Assembly (NCBI RefSeq): GCF_042850945.1
Contig: NZ_AP031496.1
Location: 1,426,001-1,490,000, forward strand
DNA: 64,000 nt
Reading direction: 5' to 3'
Source: Halioxenophilus aromaticivorans
Lineage (GTDB): Bacteria > Pseudomonadota > Gammaproteobacteria > Pseudomonadales > Cellvibrionaceae
Below the pieces are notes generated by a model. It did not search any database, was not told the origin of the DNA, and saw nothing but the letters and a program-made list of their open reading frames with translations. The translations under genes were made by a program, and so were the position numbers. Below, piece by piece: positions 44,579 through 53,973 of this stretch. Within the stretch, counting starts at the first letter, position 1, and every line of letters starts with the position of its first letter.

Positions 44579-45924
44579 TGAGTTTGAGGGACAATTTACA
44601 GGCGGCAGCTTCTGTAGAGATTAAAGACCGCAATTTCGTCAATCACTTTCTGACATTTCGACAGCAACGCGGAGAGAAGATTGGCGATCCTGACGTTATG
44701 GCTGTTGCTGGAGAGTTACTTTCTATTGCTTGGCGAAAAGCGTTAAAGAAAGGGGCCGCTATTGATAGGTATATAGAGGCGAGTATTGCGCGATTATCGA
44801 AGAAAATCGCTGATGAAGAGTTTGAAAACCTCTTACAGCACATGTACTTCGATGATAATGCCAAAGGCCTCTTCCAGGTGTCGCCTGACTTCATGTTGTT
44901 CAAGGCAGGTGGTGCATCATCCGGAAATACGCGGCATGTGGGTACGGTATTAGGCAACATGCTGCTTTCCTGGCCAGAGGTAACAACCGTCTCTTCTGAA
45001 AATCTGAACTTTCTAGAAGCCGAGCTGCTCGACGAGTTTCAATCCTTTGTTTGTGAGCTATCTCCACCGGATGCAACGGAAGACTATCTGCCCTTTATGG
45101 GAGAGGTTTTCGCAGCCGACCTATCTCTGCTGTGTCGATACCCTGGTTACATGATGCAGAATTTGAAGGCTTTTGTAGGGCTATACAATTTTCTCTATAG
45201 CGCCCAGTTGGCGATGAACCTTCGTAGCTGGCACACTGAGCCTACCAGCAAGCCACTTTACTTCATCATGGATACTGAACGAGCCAGTAGCGAGCGTACT
45301 TACGTTCGTGAGGCTTTGAGTTCTCTTATCGATTATGTCGAAGACCTTTTCCCGGTGTTGTCTGCGCTTGAGTACCTCAATCAGCCTGATAACAAAGAAG
45401 CGACCCGCTATCCATTATGGAAGCATTTTCAATATCTTGAGGGGTTGTCAGAAGAGGAGAGTGGTGAGCTAACTAGCGGATTAAAGAGTTTTCTTAAACG
45501 CTATCGAGAGACTCGAAGGCGGGAACCTTTGAGTCGTGAACCAAGTACATCAAAAGATGTAATCAAAGCCATAGTTTCAACGGCGAAAGAGATATTTAGC
45601 CAGCCACGCTCTAGTCAATTGACTGTAAACAGGAAAGTAGTTGCTTCATTCGAATCTGAAGTGGCTCGCCATTTTATCCAGAATCGTAAGCGTGGTGGAC
45701 GAGTACTGATTATGAATCAGGACTACCTATTGCTGTTGACGAATCTGGCAGTGGGAAACAAAGAAAAACTTCAATATCAACAGCTAATTGAAGAGTTTAA
45801 GCGCCGGGGAGTCTGGTTTGATCAACAGTCTCAACAAGCGCTAATGGAATTTTACGAGCGAGTAGGAAATCTCGAGCGAATGAGCGACAGCGGGGATGCG
45901 GTATATGTCCGAAAAACAATTTGA
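44578..45924 (+). CDS. dptG: DptG, restriction component of the Dnd system
   Basis: 448 residues. DptG is a required component of the DptFGH restriction complex; no enzymatic motif is known for it and none is visible here. Typical segments are NFVNHFLTFRQQRGEKIGD, PDFMLFKAGG, FMGEVFAADLSLLCRYPGYM. It starts within the dptF stop codon and its 3' end overlaps dptH, so the three are translationally coupled. Base composition is somewhat lower in G+C than the flanking core genes. Confidence 0.88.
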   Translation: MSLRDNLQAAASVEIKDRNFVNHFLTFRQQRGEKIGDPDVMAVAGELLSIAWRKALKKGAAIDRYIEASIARLSKKIADEEFENLLQHMYFDDNAKGLFQVSPDFMLFKAGGASSGNTRHVGTVLGNMLLSWPEVTTVSSENLNFLEAELLDEFQSFVCELSPPDATEDYLPFMGEVFAADLSLLCRYPGYMMQNLKAFVGLYNFLYSAQLAMNLRSWHTEPTSKPLYFIMDTERASSERTYVREALSSLIDYVEDLFPVLSALEYLNQPDNKEATRYPLWKHFQYLEGLSEEESGELTSGLKSFLKRYRETRRREPLSREPSTSKDVIKAIVSTAKEIFSQPRSSQLTVNRKVVASFESEVARHFIQNRKRGGRVLIMNQDYLLLLTNLAVGNKEKLQYQQLIEEFKRRGVWFDQQSQQALMEFYERVGNLERMSDSGDAVYVRKTI

Positions 45925-48900
45925 AGGTTTTCTCGTCAATCACCTGAAAACCTGGTTGTCAGAAAGGCTCAAGCCTGGTGATCGTTTCCAATTTCGCTCA
46001 ACAGACCCGGAGAATACCGTGCGCCTGCTGGCTGCGTTACGTGATGCCGCCGATGGTGCTGTCCAAGACGAAGAAACCCCCCTCAGTTATCTGAATATAA
46101 ATGGCATCCAGGTTTTGATCGCTGGGCACGCAGAAGAAAGATCGGTAGAGGATGGGTGTTATACCGACAACTATTTGGCGAAACTCAGAGATAGTGTTGT
46201 AGATGATGAACGTGCTCTGATTATGGTGCACAACAGCGCGCTCGATACCATTACGAATAGTACATTCGACCTAGCCCAAGCAGGAGCCATTTGGTCAGTT
46301 GCAAAAATCAGAGAGCTTCTTGAAAGTCTAATTGACGACAGCATGACCAATAGGCAAACGTCAAAGTGCTTGCTTGATTTGCAAGCAAAGATTGTTGCGT
46401 CCGATGGCGCCAGTATTTTCGGGTATCGTAGCCTTTACGAGTCAATGATAGACGGTGATCTGAGATTTGATGAGTTAGGGTTGTTTAATGATCCGCTCCT
46501 GACCGGTTCATGGGACGGCGCAACGACTCCCCCTAATCAACGACAGATTGAACGCCGTTTAGAAGAAAACCGGAAGCTTAGATCTGAAATTGAATTTGAA
46601 CTTGAACATCATCCAGCCGAGCTGGAAGACCGCTTAAGCAGGTTTGGCGGAAAGTTTATAAAGGATAACTTTATAGACAGTGATGACTGGAAGAATCGAA
46701 CTTACGATGAGCTTGTCGCTGAAATCCAAAGGCAAAAAAAGCAAGCTTTAGAATTCATCGATGTTACTAGTGCTAGCGGAAATCTTCAGCGTCGAAGTAA
46801 GACGGAAACCGCAGCCGGACAGCGTGATCAGAACATCCTATTAGAGGTTCTAGCGGATCAAAGTACCTTCCAGGTCAATTTTAAGTTCACCGGTGCTAGA
46901 ACAGAAAAGAGCGAGTTCGAGGTAAAACCTAATAAGGCGGCCAAGCTGTTGGTGCCAGACCACAAACCCCGTGGTAACAATACGACACTCACGATTACAG
47001 GTGAGGTGACTCCGGAACCTTTATTTTTCTCTGTGAAAACAAAGCGAGAGATTTCCAGCGAGCAGTTCAAGTTCCACTGCCTTGTGCTGCCGGAGGGGAA
47101 GTTCTGCTTCGACGATATTATCAACAAATATCTGATTAAAGCGACTGGCCGTGGCCAATCGCTCATTATTCAGTCTGATGTCCAAATATTGGAGACCAAC
47201 CCCAACTTAGATACATTGACAACATTAAAAGATAACGATGAGGTTATCGATGTTAATGAAGTTGGCACGCTCGATTATCAGCAGATCTATGATGAATCTG
47301 ATGAGGTTAGATTCATTCTTAAAAGTGGAGAGACACTACTTCCTATTCAGATAGAAGGCGAATCAGCAAAAGAGTCACTTACGCTACCGCTCCTTGTGGA
47401 TACGGGGCGAACACGTCATATGTTCGATGATAATTACTATGGTGTCTATAAAGAGTCGAAAGGTACAGTTGTCGTAGAAAACCAGGAAATCATGCAATTA
47501 TTCCTGCGAAAGCAACTTTTAGATGCTGAGTGGGAAATTATTGCATCAGAATGGGTTTTCTGGGATGCATCTCAAGAGAAAGGCCTACCAGCTTCTGGAT
47601 TGACGGCATTCCCTGAGCTTAAAAATCTGCACCAGAGCTACATAGCGTTTCTCAATCACTTCAAAGCTCATGGTAGGCGTACATTGCCTTCACTCGAAGG
47701 CTGGGGTCCCACCCTGGTCGGGCTTGCCAGGAATTACGTAGATAATTATCTCGCCTACCTCGAGTCAGTCGAGCGAGGAAAGACCTTATCTCCCTGTACT
47801 AAGTTTGTGATGAAGCTGGGCACTGCGAGTATTCGTGATACTGAAGAAAGTCGAGTTAAGAGCTATCTAACCCCGTTTCATCCCCTGATACTGTCTTATT
47901 ACCTCTATCTTATTGAGAGCATTGAGTCCGAAGGCGATGAATTCAGTTTTCGCACCCTTCCTGATGTGACCCTCAAGCGGCTTAATCCTCGTGGATTGAT
48001 CCCGCATCTGTTCGATAAGGAGCAGAAATACAGCTATACGCAATCTGTTGATGAAAATGCGTTCTGGCTGGAAATAGTGCCTCACGAAGACAGCAGCTTT
48101 GATTACGTCAGCAAATTGGTACGACACAAAGTCGAAGAGTTTACCGAGACCTTCGCGCGCCTGTTCGATACTGTCTCTTCAGCGCCGATACTCATTAATT
48201 CAGTTAACCATGCTGAGAACCACGAGCTATTTCGGGGCTTGCTGTCCTACTACATGGAGCATCTGGAAGAAGGTCGCTACATTCATGTCAATCTGTATGA
48301 CGACGAAGAGATCGAAACAGAATTCGATCTTTTTGCCGAGATGGCTACCTATGATGATATCAAAGACAGGTACGATCTCGATAAAGGTAAGGCCAAGAGA
48401 AATACCGATACCATTGTCGACGTCCTACGTACCCGACTGACCTTCAGCAAGTTCCTCAATGGTAAGAGTGAGAAGCAAGCTTATGCGCATCTCACATTCT
48501 TTAAGAACAATCAGGTTGTCGATGCGCGTGACAACAATATCGATGAGCACCTCTCTGGTGTTGCTTGTGGCGGCTTGCTGAATGGTGAATCATCTCGAAG
48601 CGAGAACGATGCATACTTTACGGCGTTTGGTCTGAAGGGAGTTGATTATTCAGACAAGCCCCACCTAAAGATTGCGCGTTTATTTGGGGCGTTGTGGCGG
48701 CCTACGCACTTGAGTAGTGACTCTTATCATGAGCACTCGGCAATTAGCCTTGCGGTCAGTGATTCAGTTAAGACCCGTCTAGCTAAGTCCTATGATAGCT
48801 CTGTATGGGTCACTATTGTTGACCCGAAAGTGACCCTGGACTTCTTCTCTAACACAAATGACGTCATCTTGATTCATTATTCGGATCAATACACCAGTTC

Positions 48901-51070
48901 CGCTGGATATGATGCTATTACAGTAACTAAGCAATCACAGCTGTATCGCAGTGTGCTTGGCGCGTCGGGTGAGAGCCTGATGCGCGAGTTCAACGCCTTC
49001 AATGGTGAGTGGCTCTTGCAAATGGTGAACGACCCAAGCAAGGAGAAACTGGGCAAAGAAGGGGTTATTGCTTCTTACAAGGCTGTTTCTGCGATGTTGT
49101 CTCAGTCCGATATCTGCTGGGTACCATTGTCTGTAGCCGAGATGATTCGCGTTGCTGGAAATATTGGGCTGGCAATGAGCGACTCGGACTTCTCTCGGCA
49201 TAACTTCGGTATTAAACGGGGCGCTATTTCTGACGATGTGTTGTTTGCCGGTTTCAAGGGCGGCAAGCTATACCTGTTGCCGGTTGAGTCTAAAGCGGGC
49301 GCACGCCCGAACTTTGAAAAGGCGCGCAAGCAAGCGCGTGAATTGAAAGAGTACATGGAAGGATTACTGGGTCAGAAAAACCTGGCTGGTCGGTTGTATC
49401 GTGGTTTGTTTGTACGCCAGGTGCTCCTGCAGGTTGAGAAGTATCAGCTTTATAAGGTATTCAGTGATGACTACTTTGAAGAGCTGTTGTCCACACGGGA
49501 AGAGTGGTTAGAAGGTGCTTACGAATTAGCACAACTGAAAAACTACCCCTTAGGAATGGTCGTAGCTCATCTTAATACAGATTCCTGTGTCACAGAACGT
49601 TACGAAGAGATCGAGGGAATTCTTGAAATTGACATCCCAATGAGCAAGCTTGCAGGCTTAGTTCATCAGCCCTACGAGAAGTTGAAAGAAGAGCTTCAGG
49701 CAGGCCACCTATTGGCAGTACCTAATTACTATATTCTTAGTGATTCTGTTAGCGATGTACCAGTCAATCAAGAGTCCAGTGGGGTTGGTGAATCTTCTGA
49801 GACCGAAGCTGGCGCGAATACATCAGCCCCTGATGTTGGGCGTCCTAAGGCTGCAGAGCCCTCGGCCATATACAATGCATCCTTGCCTAGTAACCCAGCG
49901 GAGGCAGTCAAGCCAACAGAGCCTCTGGTTATTCAGTTCGGTACCGATGTGTCCAGTAATCAACCAGTACTATGGGAGCCTACAAATACCGAAAAGCTGT
50001 TTAATACCAACACCGGTATTATTGGCACCATGGGTACGGGAAAGACGCAGTTCACTAAGTCTATGATTACTCAGTTGGTGCGTAACCAGCATAACAATGT
50101 GTGTGGTACGCCTATTGGCATTCTGATCTTCGATTACAAGGCTGATTACGTTAAAGATGACTTTGTTGAGGCGACAGGAGCTAAGGTCTATGACTTGTAC
50201 CATCTGCCATTTAACCCACTGGCTATATTTGGTGATAGGCCGATGCAGCCAATGCATACGGCGAATCTCTTTAGAACAACCATTTCCAAAGCATTCGGAT
50301 TAGGGGCCAAGCAGCAAAACAAAGCGCGGACTTTGGTTATGGATGCTTACGAAGCAGCCGGTATTCATCCTCAGGATAAGAGCACGTGGAGCAAGCTACC
50401 GCCGACTTTGGCGGACGTGTGGGCAGAATTTCAAGCTCAGGATAAAATTGAGCAGGATTCACTCTATGCGGCACTGGACGATTTAATCAGCTTTGAAATT
50501 TTCGAGCCAGACAGCAGCAAGACTAAATCGCTTTATGATCTCGTGGATGGGGTGACGGTAATCAATCTGTCGGGCTACGACCCTAGCATTCAGAACCTGG
50601 TGGTCGCTCTGACCCTTGATTTGTTCTACACCCAAATGCATCAGCAAGGCAGTTCAAAACTGGATGGCAACTTCCGTCAGATCTCCAAGATGATCCTAGT
50701 TGATGAGGCAGACAACTTTATGTCGCAGGACTTCGAGAGCTTAAAGAAGATTCTGAAAGAGGGGCGTGAATTTGGGGTAGGTACTATTTTGTCGACGCAA
50801 GAACTAACTCACTTTAAAACCGGGGATAACGACTACTCGACACTGATCCTTTCATGGGTAATTCATCAGGTGGCGAACATCAAGTCTCAGGAAATCAAGG
50901 CGATATTTAATACGCAAACGAAAGGTGATGAAGAATACTTTATGGGCCAAATCCGTAAGCTCGAGAAGCATCATAGCTTGTGCGTGGATGGTAAGAAAAA
51001 AGTGGCTAAAATTAAAGATTTGGCATTTTGGGAGTTGGTGGATAATTTGAGGGGGGTTGATAGTGTTTGA
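45905..51070 (+). CDS. dptH: DptH, large HerA/FtsK-like ATPase of phosphorothioation-dependent restriction
   Basis: 1721 residues from the ATG at 45905 (MSEKQFEGFL); upstream in-frame starts lie inside dptG. The ATPase domain is at the C-terminus: Walker A GTMGTGKTQFTKSM near residue 1372 and Walker B KMILVDEADNFM near 1598. The preceding ~1300 residues hold no motif I recognise; DptH is thought to be the DNA-translocating and nuclease-linked part of the restriction complex. A Ser/Glu-rich stretch (~1290-1320) links the parts. It overlaps the following membrane protein gene. Confidence 0.9.
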   Translation: MSEKQFEGFLVNHLKTWLSERLKPGDRFQFRSTDPENTVRLLAALRDAADGAVQDEETPLSYLNINGIQVLIAGHAEERSVEDGCYTDNYLAKLRDSVVDDERALIMVHNSALDTITNSTFDLAQAGAIWSVAKIRELLESLIDDSMTNRQTSKCLLDLQAKIVASDGASIFGYRSLYESMIDGDLRFDELGLFNDPLLTGSWDGATTPPNQRQIERRLEENRKLRSEIEFELEHHPAELEDRLSRFGGKFIKDNFIDSDDWKNRTYDELVAEIQRQKKQALEFIDVTSASGNLQRRSKTETAAGQRDQNILLEVLADQSTFQVNFKFTGARTEKSEFEVKPNKAAKLLVPDHKPRGNNTTLTITGEVTPEPLFFSVKTKREISSEQFKFHCLVLPEGKFCFDDIINKYLIKATGRGQSLIIQSDVQILETNPNLDTLTTLKDNDEVIDVNEVGTLDYQQIYDESDEVRFILKSGETLLPIQIEGESAKESLTLPLLVDTGRTRHMFDDNYYGVYKESKGTVVVENQEIMQLFLRKQLLDAEWEIIASEWVFWDASQEKGLPASGLTAFPELKNLHQSYIAFLNHFKAHGRRTLPSLEGWGPTLVGLARNYVDNYLAYLESVERGKTLSPCTKFVMKLGTASIRDTEESRVKSYLTPFHPLILSYYLYLIESIESEGDEFSFRTLPDVTLKRLNPRGLIPHLFDKEQKYSYTQSVDENAFWLEIVPHEDSSFDYVSKLVRHKVEEFTETFARLFDTVSSAPILINSVNHAENHELFRGLLSYYMEHLEEGRYIHVNLYDDEEIETEFDLFAEMATYDDIKDRYDLDKGKAKRNTDTIVDVLRTRLTFSKFLNGKSEKQAYAHLTFFKNNQVVDARDNNIDEHLSGVACGGLLNGESSRSENDAYFTAFGLKGVDYSDKPHLKIARLFGALWRPTHLSSDSYHEHSAISLAVSDSVKTRLAKSYDSSVWVTIVDPKVTLDFFSNTNDVILIHYSDQYTSSAGYDAITVTKQSQLYRSVLGASGESLMREFNAFNGEWLLQMVNDPSKEKLGKEGVIASYKAVSAMLSQSDICWVPLSVAEMIRVAGNIGLAMSDSDFSRHNFGIKRGAISDDVLFAGFKGGKLYLLPVESKAGARPNFEKARKQARELKEYMEGLLGQKNLAGRLYRGLFVRQVLLQVEKYQLYKVFSDDYFEELLSTREEWLEGAYELAQLKNYPLGMVVAHLNTDSCVTERYEEIEGILEIDIPMSKLAGLVHQPYEKLKEELQAGHLLAVPNYYILSDSVSDVPVNQESSGVGESSETEAGANTSAPDVGRPKAAEPSAIYNASLPSNPAEAVKPTEPLVIQFGTDVSSNQPVLWEPTNTEKLFNTNTGIIGTMGTGKTQFTKSMITQLVRNQHNNVCGTPIGILIFDYKADYVKDDFVEATGAKVYDLYHLPFNPLAIFGDRPMQPMHTANLFRTTISKAFGLGAKQQNKARTLVMDAYEAAGIHPQDKSTWSKLPPTLADVWAEFQAQDKIEQDSLYAALDDLISFEIFEPDSSKTKSLYDLVDGVTVINLSGYDPSIQNLVVALTLDLFYTQMHQQGSSKLDGNFRQISKMILVDEADNFMSQDFESLKKILKEGREFGVGTILSTQELTHFKTGDNDYSTLILSWVIHQVANIKSQEIKAIFNTQTKGDEEYFMGQIRKLEKHHSLCVDGKKKVAKIKDLAFWELVDNLRGVDSV

Positions 51071-51608
51071 TACGCACAAGCAAACAATAAGTGCATGCTT
51101 TTGGATGCTTTTGGGCTCTTTTTTACCAATGATAGTGGATGCAGCACTTAGGAACTGGATGTTTTCTATGAGCTATTGGGATGCCTTAAAAGATACAATG
51201 AGGGGCGGTGAGGTGTTTATTCTAACAACTGCAATGATAACGCCTTTTTTTTGGCTGCTCGTGAAGAAGGTCGCAGGGAGAGTAAAAAATCATTTTAGAA
51301 TGTTCGGGATCGTATTCTTTTTTTCGTTGGTTTCATTGATAGGGGGCGTCGGAACTTTCGCGTATTTTAGAATTGGCCAGTTGCTCTCAAATGAAAGTAT
51401 GAGCTTGGAAAAAGAAACACTTGATTATCTTGATGCGATATTTTCAAACGATCTAATTTATTTTGCGTACCCTATATATTTCATATCACTTTTGGTGTGG
51501 TATTACTCAGCATACTATGAAAACAATCCCCCTTCGGACTATACGGCGAGCGTTTTTAGGGGCCAGAAATCACTAAGTAGTAAAGTGTTTAATAAGGAGC
51601 AGGTATGA
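51063..51608 (+). CDS. Four-helix membrane protein embedded in the Dnd-Dpt island
   Basis: 181 residues from the GTG at 51063, six bases after a GGGGGG ribosome site that lies in the 3' end of dptH. Four hydrophobic segments: ISACFWMLLGSFLPMIVDAAL, FILTTAMITPFFWLLV, MFGIVFFFSLVSLIGGVGTFAY and LIYFAYPIYFISLLVWYY. No family recognised. It overlaps dptH (8 bases) and the following DGQHR gene (ATGA), so the three share translation. It is not part of the standard Dnd/Dpt set; its base composition is visibly AT-rich. A membrane effector or sensor is a possibility only. Confidence 0.7.
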   Translation: MFDTHKQTISACFWMLLGSFLPMIVDAALRNWMFSMSYWDALKDTMRGGEVFILTTAMITPFFWLLVKKVAGRVKNHFRMFGIVFFFSLVSLIGGVGTFAYFRIGQLLSNESMSLEKETLDYLDAIFSNDLIYFAYPIYFISLLVWYYSAYYENNPPSDYTASVFRGQKSLSSKVFNKEQV

Positions 51609-52756
51609 TGAAGCTCGTTGTAGAGTTTGATGCTATTAAGGTAAGTCAGCCTGTAGGTGAGTTTTATTGTGGAGTCATGAACGCTGAAGATGTCGCTAGG
51701 ATATCGGAAGCTGATGTTCGCAAAATGGAGAATGATGACGTTGGAAAATACCTTGGTATTCAAAGAGAGTTGAAGCCTAATAGGGTGAAAGAAATCAGTT
51801 CCTATATAAAAACTATTGACGCCACCTTCCCAAGTTCAATTATCTTATCTGTCGATGAGGATAATGTTGAATGGAGTGATCAGGATAAAAAGGTCAAGCT
51901 TTTATCCGAAGATGATCGGGATGATAAAATTGCTTCAATATTAGATGGTCAGCATCGTTTAGCAGGATTTAATGAACATAATTTTGAATTCGAAAATCCC
52001 GATGGTAGTTTTTCGAAGTTTCAGCTTTTAGTAACTATTTTTGTTGGTGCGGATATATCTACGCAAGCAGGGATATTTGCAACTGTTAATTTGGCGCAAA
52101 CCAAGGTCAATAAGAGCTTGGTTTATGACCTTCAAGCCCTAGCTGATTCTAGGAGTCCTGAAAGGACATGCCATGATATTGCTGTAATATTAAACTCAGA
52201 GTCTAAAAGTCCATTTTATAGATCTATAAAACGATTAGGAGTGGCTACTCCGGGTGTAAAGAATGAGTTTCTTACACAGGCTACTTTTGTCGAGAATTTA
52301 GTTAAGCTCATATCGCCAGATCCTAAATCTGATAGAGATTATTATTTGTCTGAGTCAAAGTTCTGGAGAAAGAAAAAGGAGCTCTCTTATATGGATGATG
52401 CGAGCTTAGAAAAGCATTTTTTTAGAAAAGCATTTGTTGAAAATAGAGATGAGATTATTGCCTCAAATCTAGTTAATTTCTTTAATGCAGTTAAGAGGAA
52501 GTGGCCAAAGGCATGGTCAAAAGCTGAGAAAAAATCATCGTTAAACAAGTCTATTGGATTCTCCGCTTTGGTTAGAGTTTTTAAGGATTCGTACAAAGAA
52601 ATGAATAGTAATTTGAATTGGGATATGGTTGTTGATGAAAGTTCTTATTTTAAACGCCTAAACCAGAGCTCTGTTAACGACGATTTTTTCTTGAATCTTG
52701 ATCCGTCTTCAAAATCTGTGAAGGTTATATATGATGCGATTTCAGCTATAGATTAA
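51605..52756 (+). CDS. DGQHR-domain protein, DndB-like paralogue
   Basis: 383 residues. The motif SILDGQHRLAGF (residues 111-122) defines the DGQHR family, which includes the transcriptional regulator DndB and modification-linked ParB-like proteins. It is preceded by RELKPNRVKEISSYI, which resembles the RVPDITHYL region of DndB. The C-terminal half (VKRKWPKAWSKAEKK) is its own. It is much more AT-rich than dndB on the other strand, so it was not copied from it recently. Ribosome site AAGGAGCAGG. It may sense or regulate modification state; no proof. Confidence 0.8.
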   Translation: MMKLVVEFDAIKVSQPVGEFYCGVMNAEDVARISEADVRKMENDDVGKYLGIQRELKPNRVKEISSYIKTIDATFPSSIILSVDEDNVEWSDQDKKVKLLSEDDRDDKIASILDGQHRLAGFNEHNFEFENPDGSFSKFQLLVTIFVGADISTQAGIFATVNLAQTKVNKSLVYDLQALADSRSPERTCHDIAVILNSESKSPFYRSIKRLGVATPGVKNEFLTQATFVENLVKLISPDPKSDRDYYLSESKFWRKKKELSYMDDASLEKHFFRKAFVENRDEIIASNLVNFFNAVKRKWPKAWSKAEKKSSLNKSIGFSALVRVFKDSYKEMNSNLNWDMVVDESSYFKRLNQSSVNDDFFLNLDPSSKSVKVIYDAISAID

Positions 52757-52761
52757 TTGCT

Positions 52762-53592
52762 ATGGAAGATCATAAAGCAAAGTATAAGTTTACTTCGGCA
52801 TCAGATCATGCATATAACCTGAAGTGTTGCATTCAATTCGGTTGTTTTGAAGGGCAATATTTTGAATTTGCAGGTGTTGACACACAAGGTGTTTTAGAGG
52901 TTTTAAGTTGGCTAGAATTGTCCGCAGACATTTCTGACGTAGAAATAAGCCCCAGATACTCAAACTCGGTTCAATGGTGTTCGGGGGCCTACGAGTACGA
53001 AAAATTACACAAATCTCACTACAAAAAGTTTGCATTCAAAATATCACGCTTGGTATTCGTTTGGAGTGCGTTTGAGCAGTTATGTGAGACTATTGGTATC
53101 GATTCAATTGTTCCAGGAAACGAAGGGCCAGGAGTGAAAGTTGGAAAGTTTTTGCAGCAAAAAGATATAACTGTCCATCCAAGCTTTATAGAAATGTGGA
53201 GACACCTATCTGATTTATATCTGAAACATGAAGACTTTGGTAAGAAAAAGATAAAAATATACCCATTTGCTGAGTCGTGGGATGTGGCTTCATTAATTAA
53301 TCTGGCGAGAGATGTCAGAAATAAGGCTGCGCATGGTGGTAGTTCACTTAGATCTCCTGAAGATTACTCTTTTGGAGGTGAGCTACCAAGCAAGTGTTAT
53401 CTTTGTTTCATCGATGCCGCAGTAAGGGCTGTATTGTTAACTATGCAGATGCTGCTTAGTACTTTTCTTTCGAAGAAAGTTGGTGAGTATTATTGCAGCT
53501 ATAGTGGGGAGGGCAGAGCATTGGATATGTCGCAATACTTGAACACTTTGCACCTGGCACAAACTGAACATCCAGATATTATGCACTGGTAA
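52762..53592 (+). CDS. HEPN-like protein, candidate RNase effector
   Basis: 276 residues, start 5 bases after the DGQHR gene. The C-terminal half has a helical segment (SRLVFVWSAFEQLCETIG) and then RDVRNKAAHGG, where Arg186-Asn187-x3-His191 is the R-N-x3-H catalytic motif of HEPN ribonucleases, in the Apea-like style. The N-terminal ~90 residues have no family match. HEPN proteins act as RNases in abortive phage defence and toxin-antitoxin pairs. The 3' end overlaps that of dndE by 14 bases, tail to tail. Confidence 0.65.
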   Translation: MEDHKAKYKFTSASDHAYNLKCCIQFGCFEGQYFEFAGVDTQGVLEVLSWLELSADISDVEISPRYSNSVQWCSGAYEYEKLHKSHYKKFAFKISRLVFVWSAFEQLCETIGIDSIVPGNEGPGVKVGKFLQQKDITVHPSFIEMWRHLSDLYLKHEDFGKKKIKIYPFAESWDVASLINLARDVRNKAAHGGSSLRSPEDYSFGGELPSKCYLCFIDAAVRAVLLTMQMLLSTFLSKKVGEYYCSYSGEGRALDMSQYLNTLHLAQTEHPDIMHW

Positions 53593-53923
53593 TTAGACGT
53601 GTGATGTTGGGGGTTCCCTCAATAGTAGTCGCCCCATCATCTACATGACTGCCCCAAGCCTTATAATAATCCTTAGCTCCAAGCTTTGGATATTTCTGCT
53701 TTAGTAGCATCTCTATCACATCGCCGTAGTCGCCCAGCCAAGTGTACTTATCCAGTTCACGTTGAGTAAGCTGGATATCTTCGCCAGTCCATGTGAAGCT
53801 ACGTTCAATAGAAGCAAAGAAGGCCAAGCGAGCACCGATATTCACGGTTAAGCCTGTGTTATTCTGCAGGCGTCGCAGTGAGTTAAAGGCCTTTTCTGAA
53901 ACTTTCATTTTTTGCGGCAGCAT
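53579..53923 (-). CDS. dndE: DndE, DNA phosphorothioation protein
   Basis: 114 residues. DndE is a small tetrameric protein that binds nicked DNA and is required for sulfur incorporation. Family segments are KVSEKAFNSLRRLQNNTGLTVNIGARLAFFASIE, REL and a terminal WGSHVDDGATTIEGTP. It follows dndD by 50 bases. The 3' end overlaps the HEPN-like gene on the other strand. Together with dndB, dndC and dndD it forms the modification arm. Confidence 0.93.
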   Translation of the reverse strand: MLPQKMKVSEKAFNSLRRLQNNTGLTVNIGARLAFFASIERSFTWTGEDIQLTQRELDKYTWLGDYGDVIEMLLKQKYPKLGAKDYYKAWGSHVDDGATTIEGTPNITRLITSA

Positions 53924-53973
53924 GGTATCTCTCGTATTGTTCTGTACTTTCTCAGTTTGAATATTGTCCAGGG

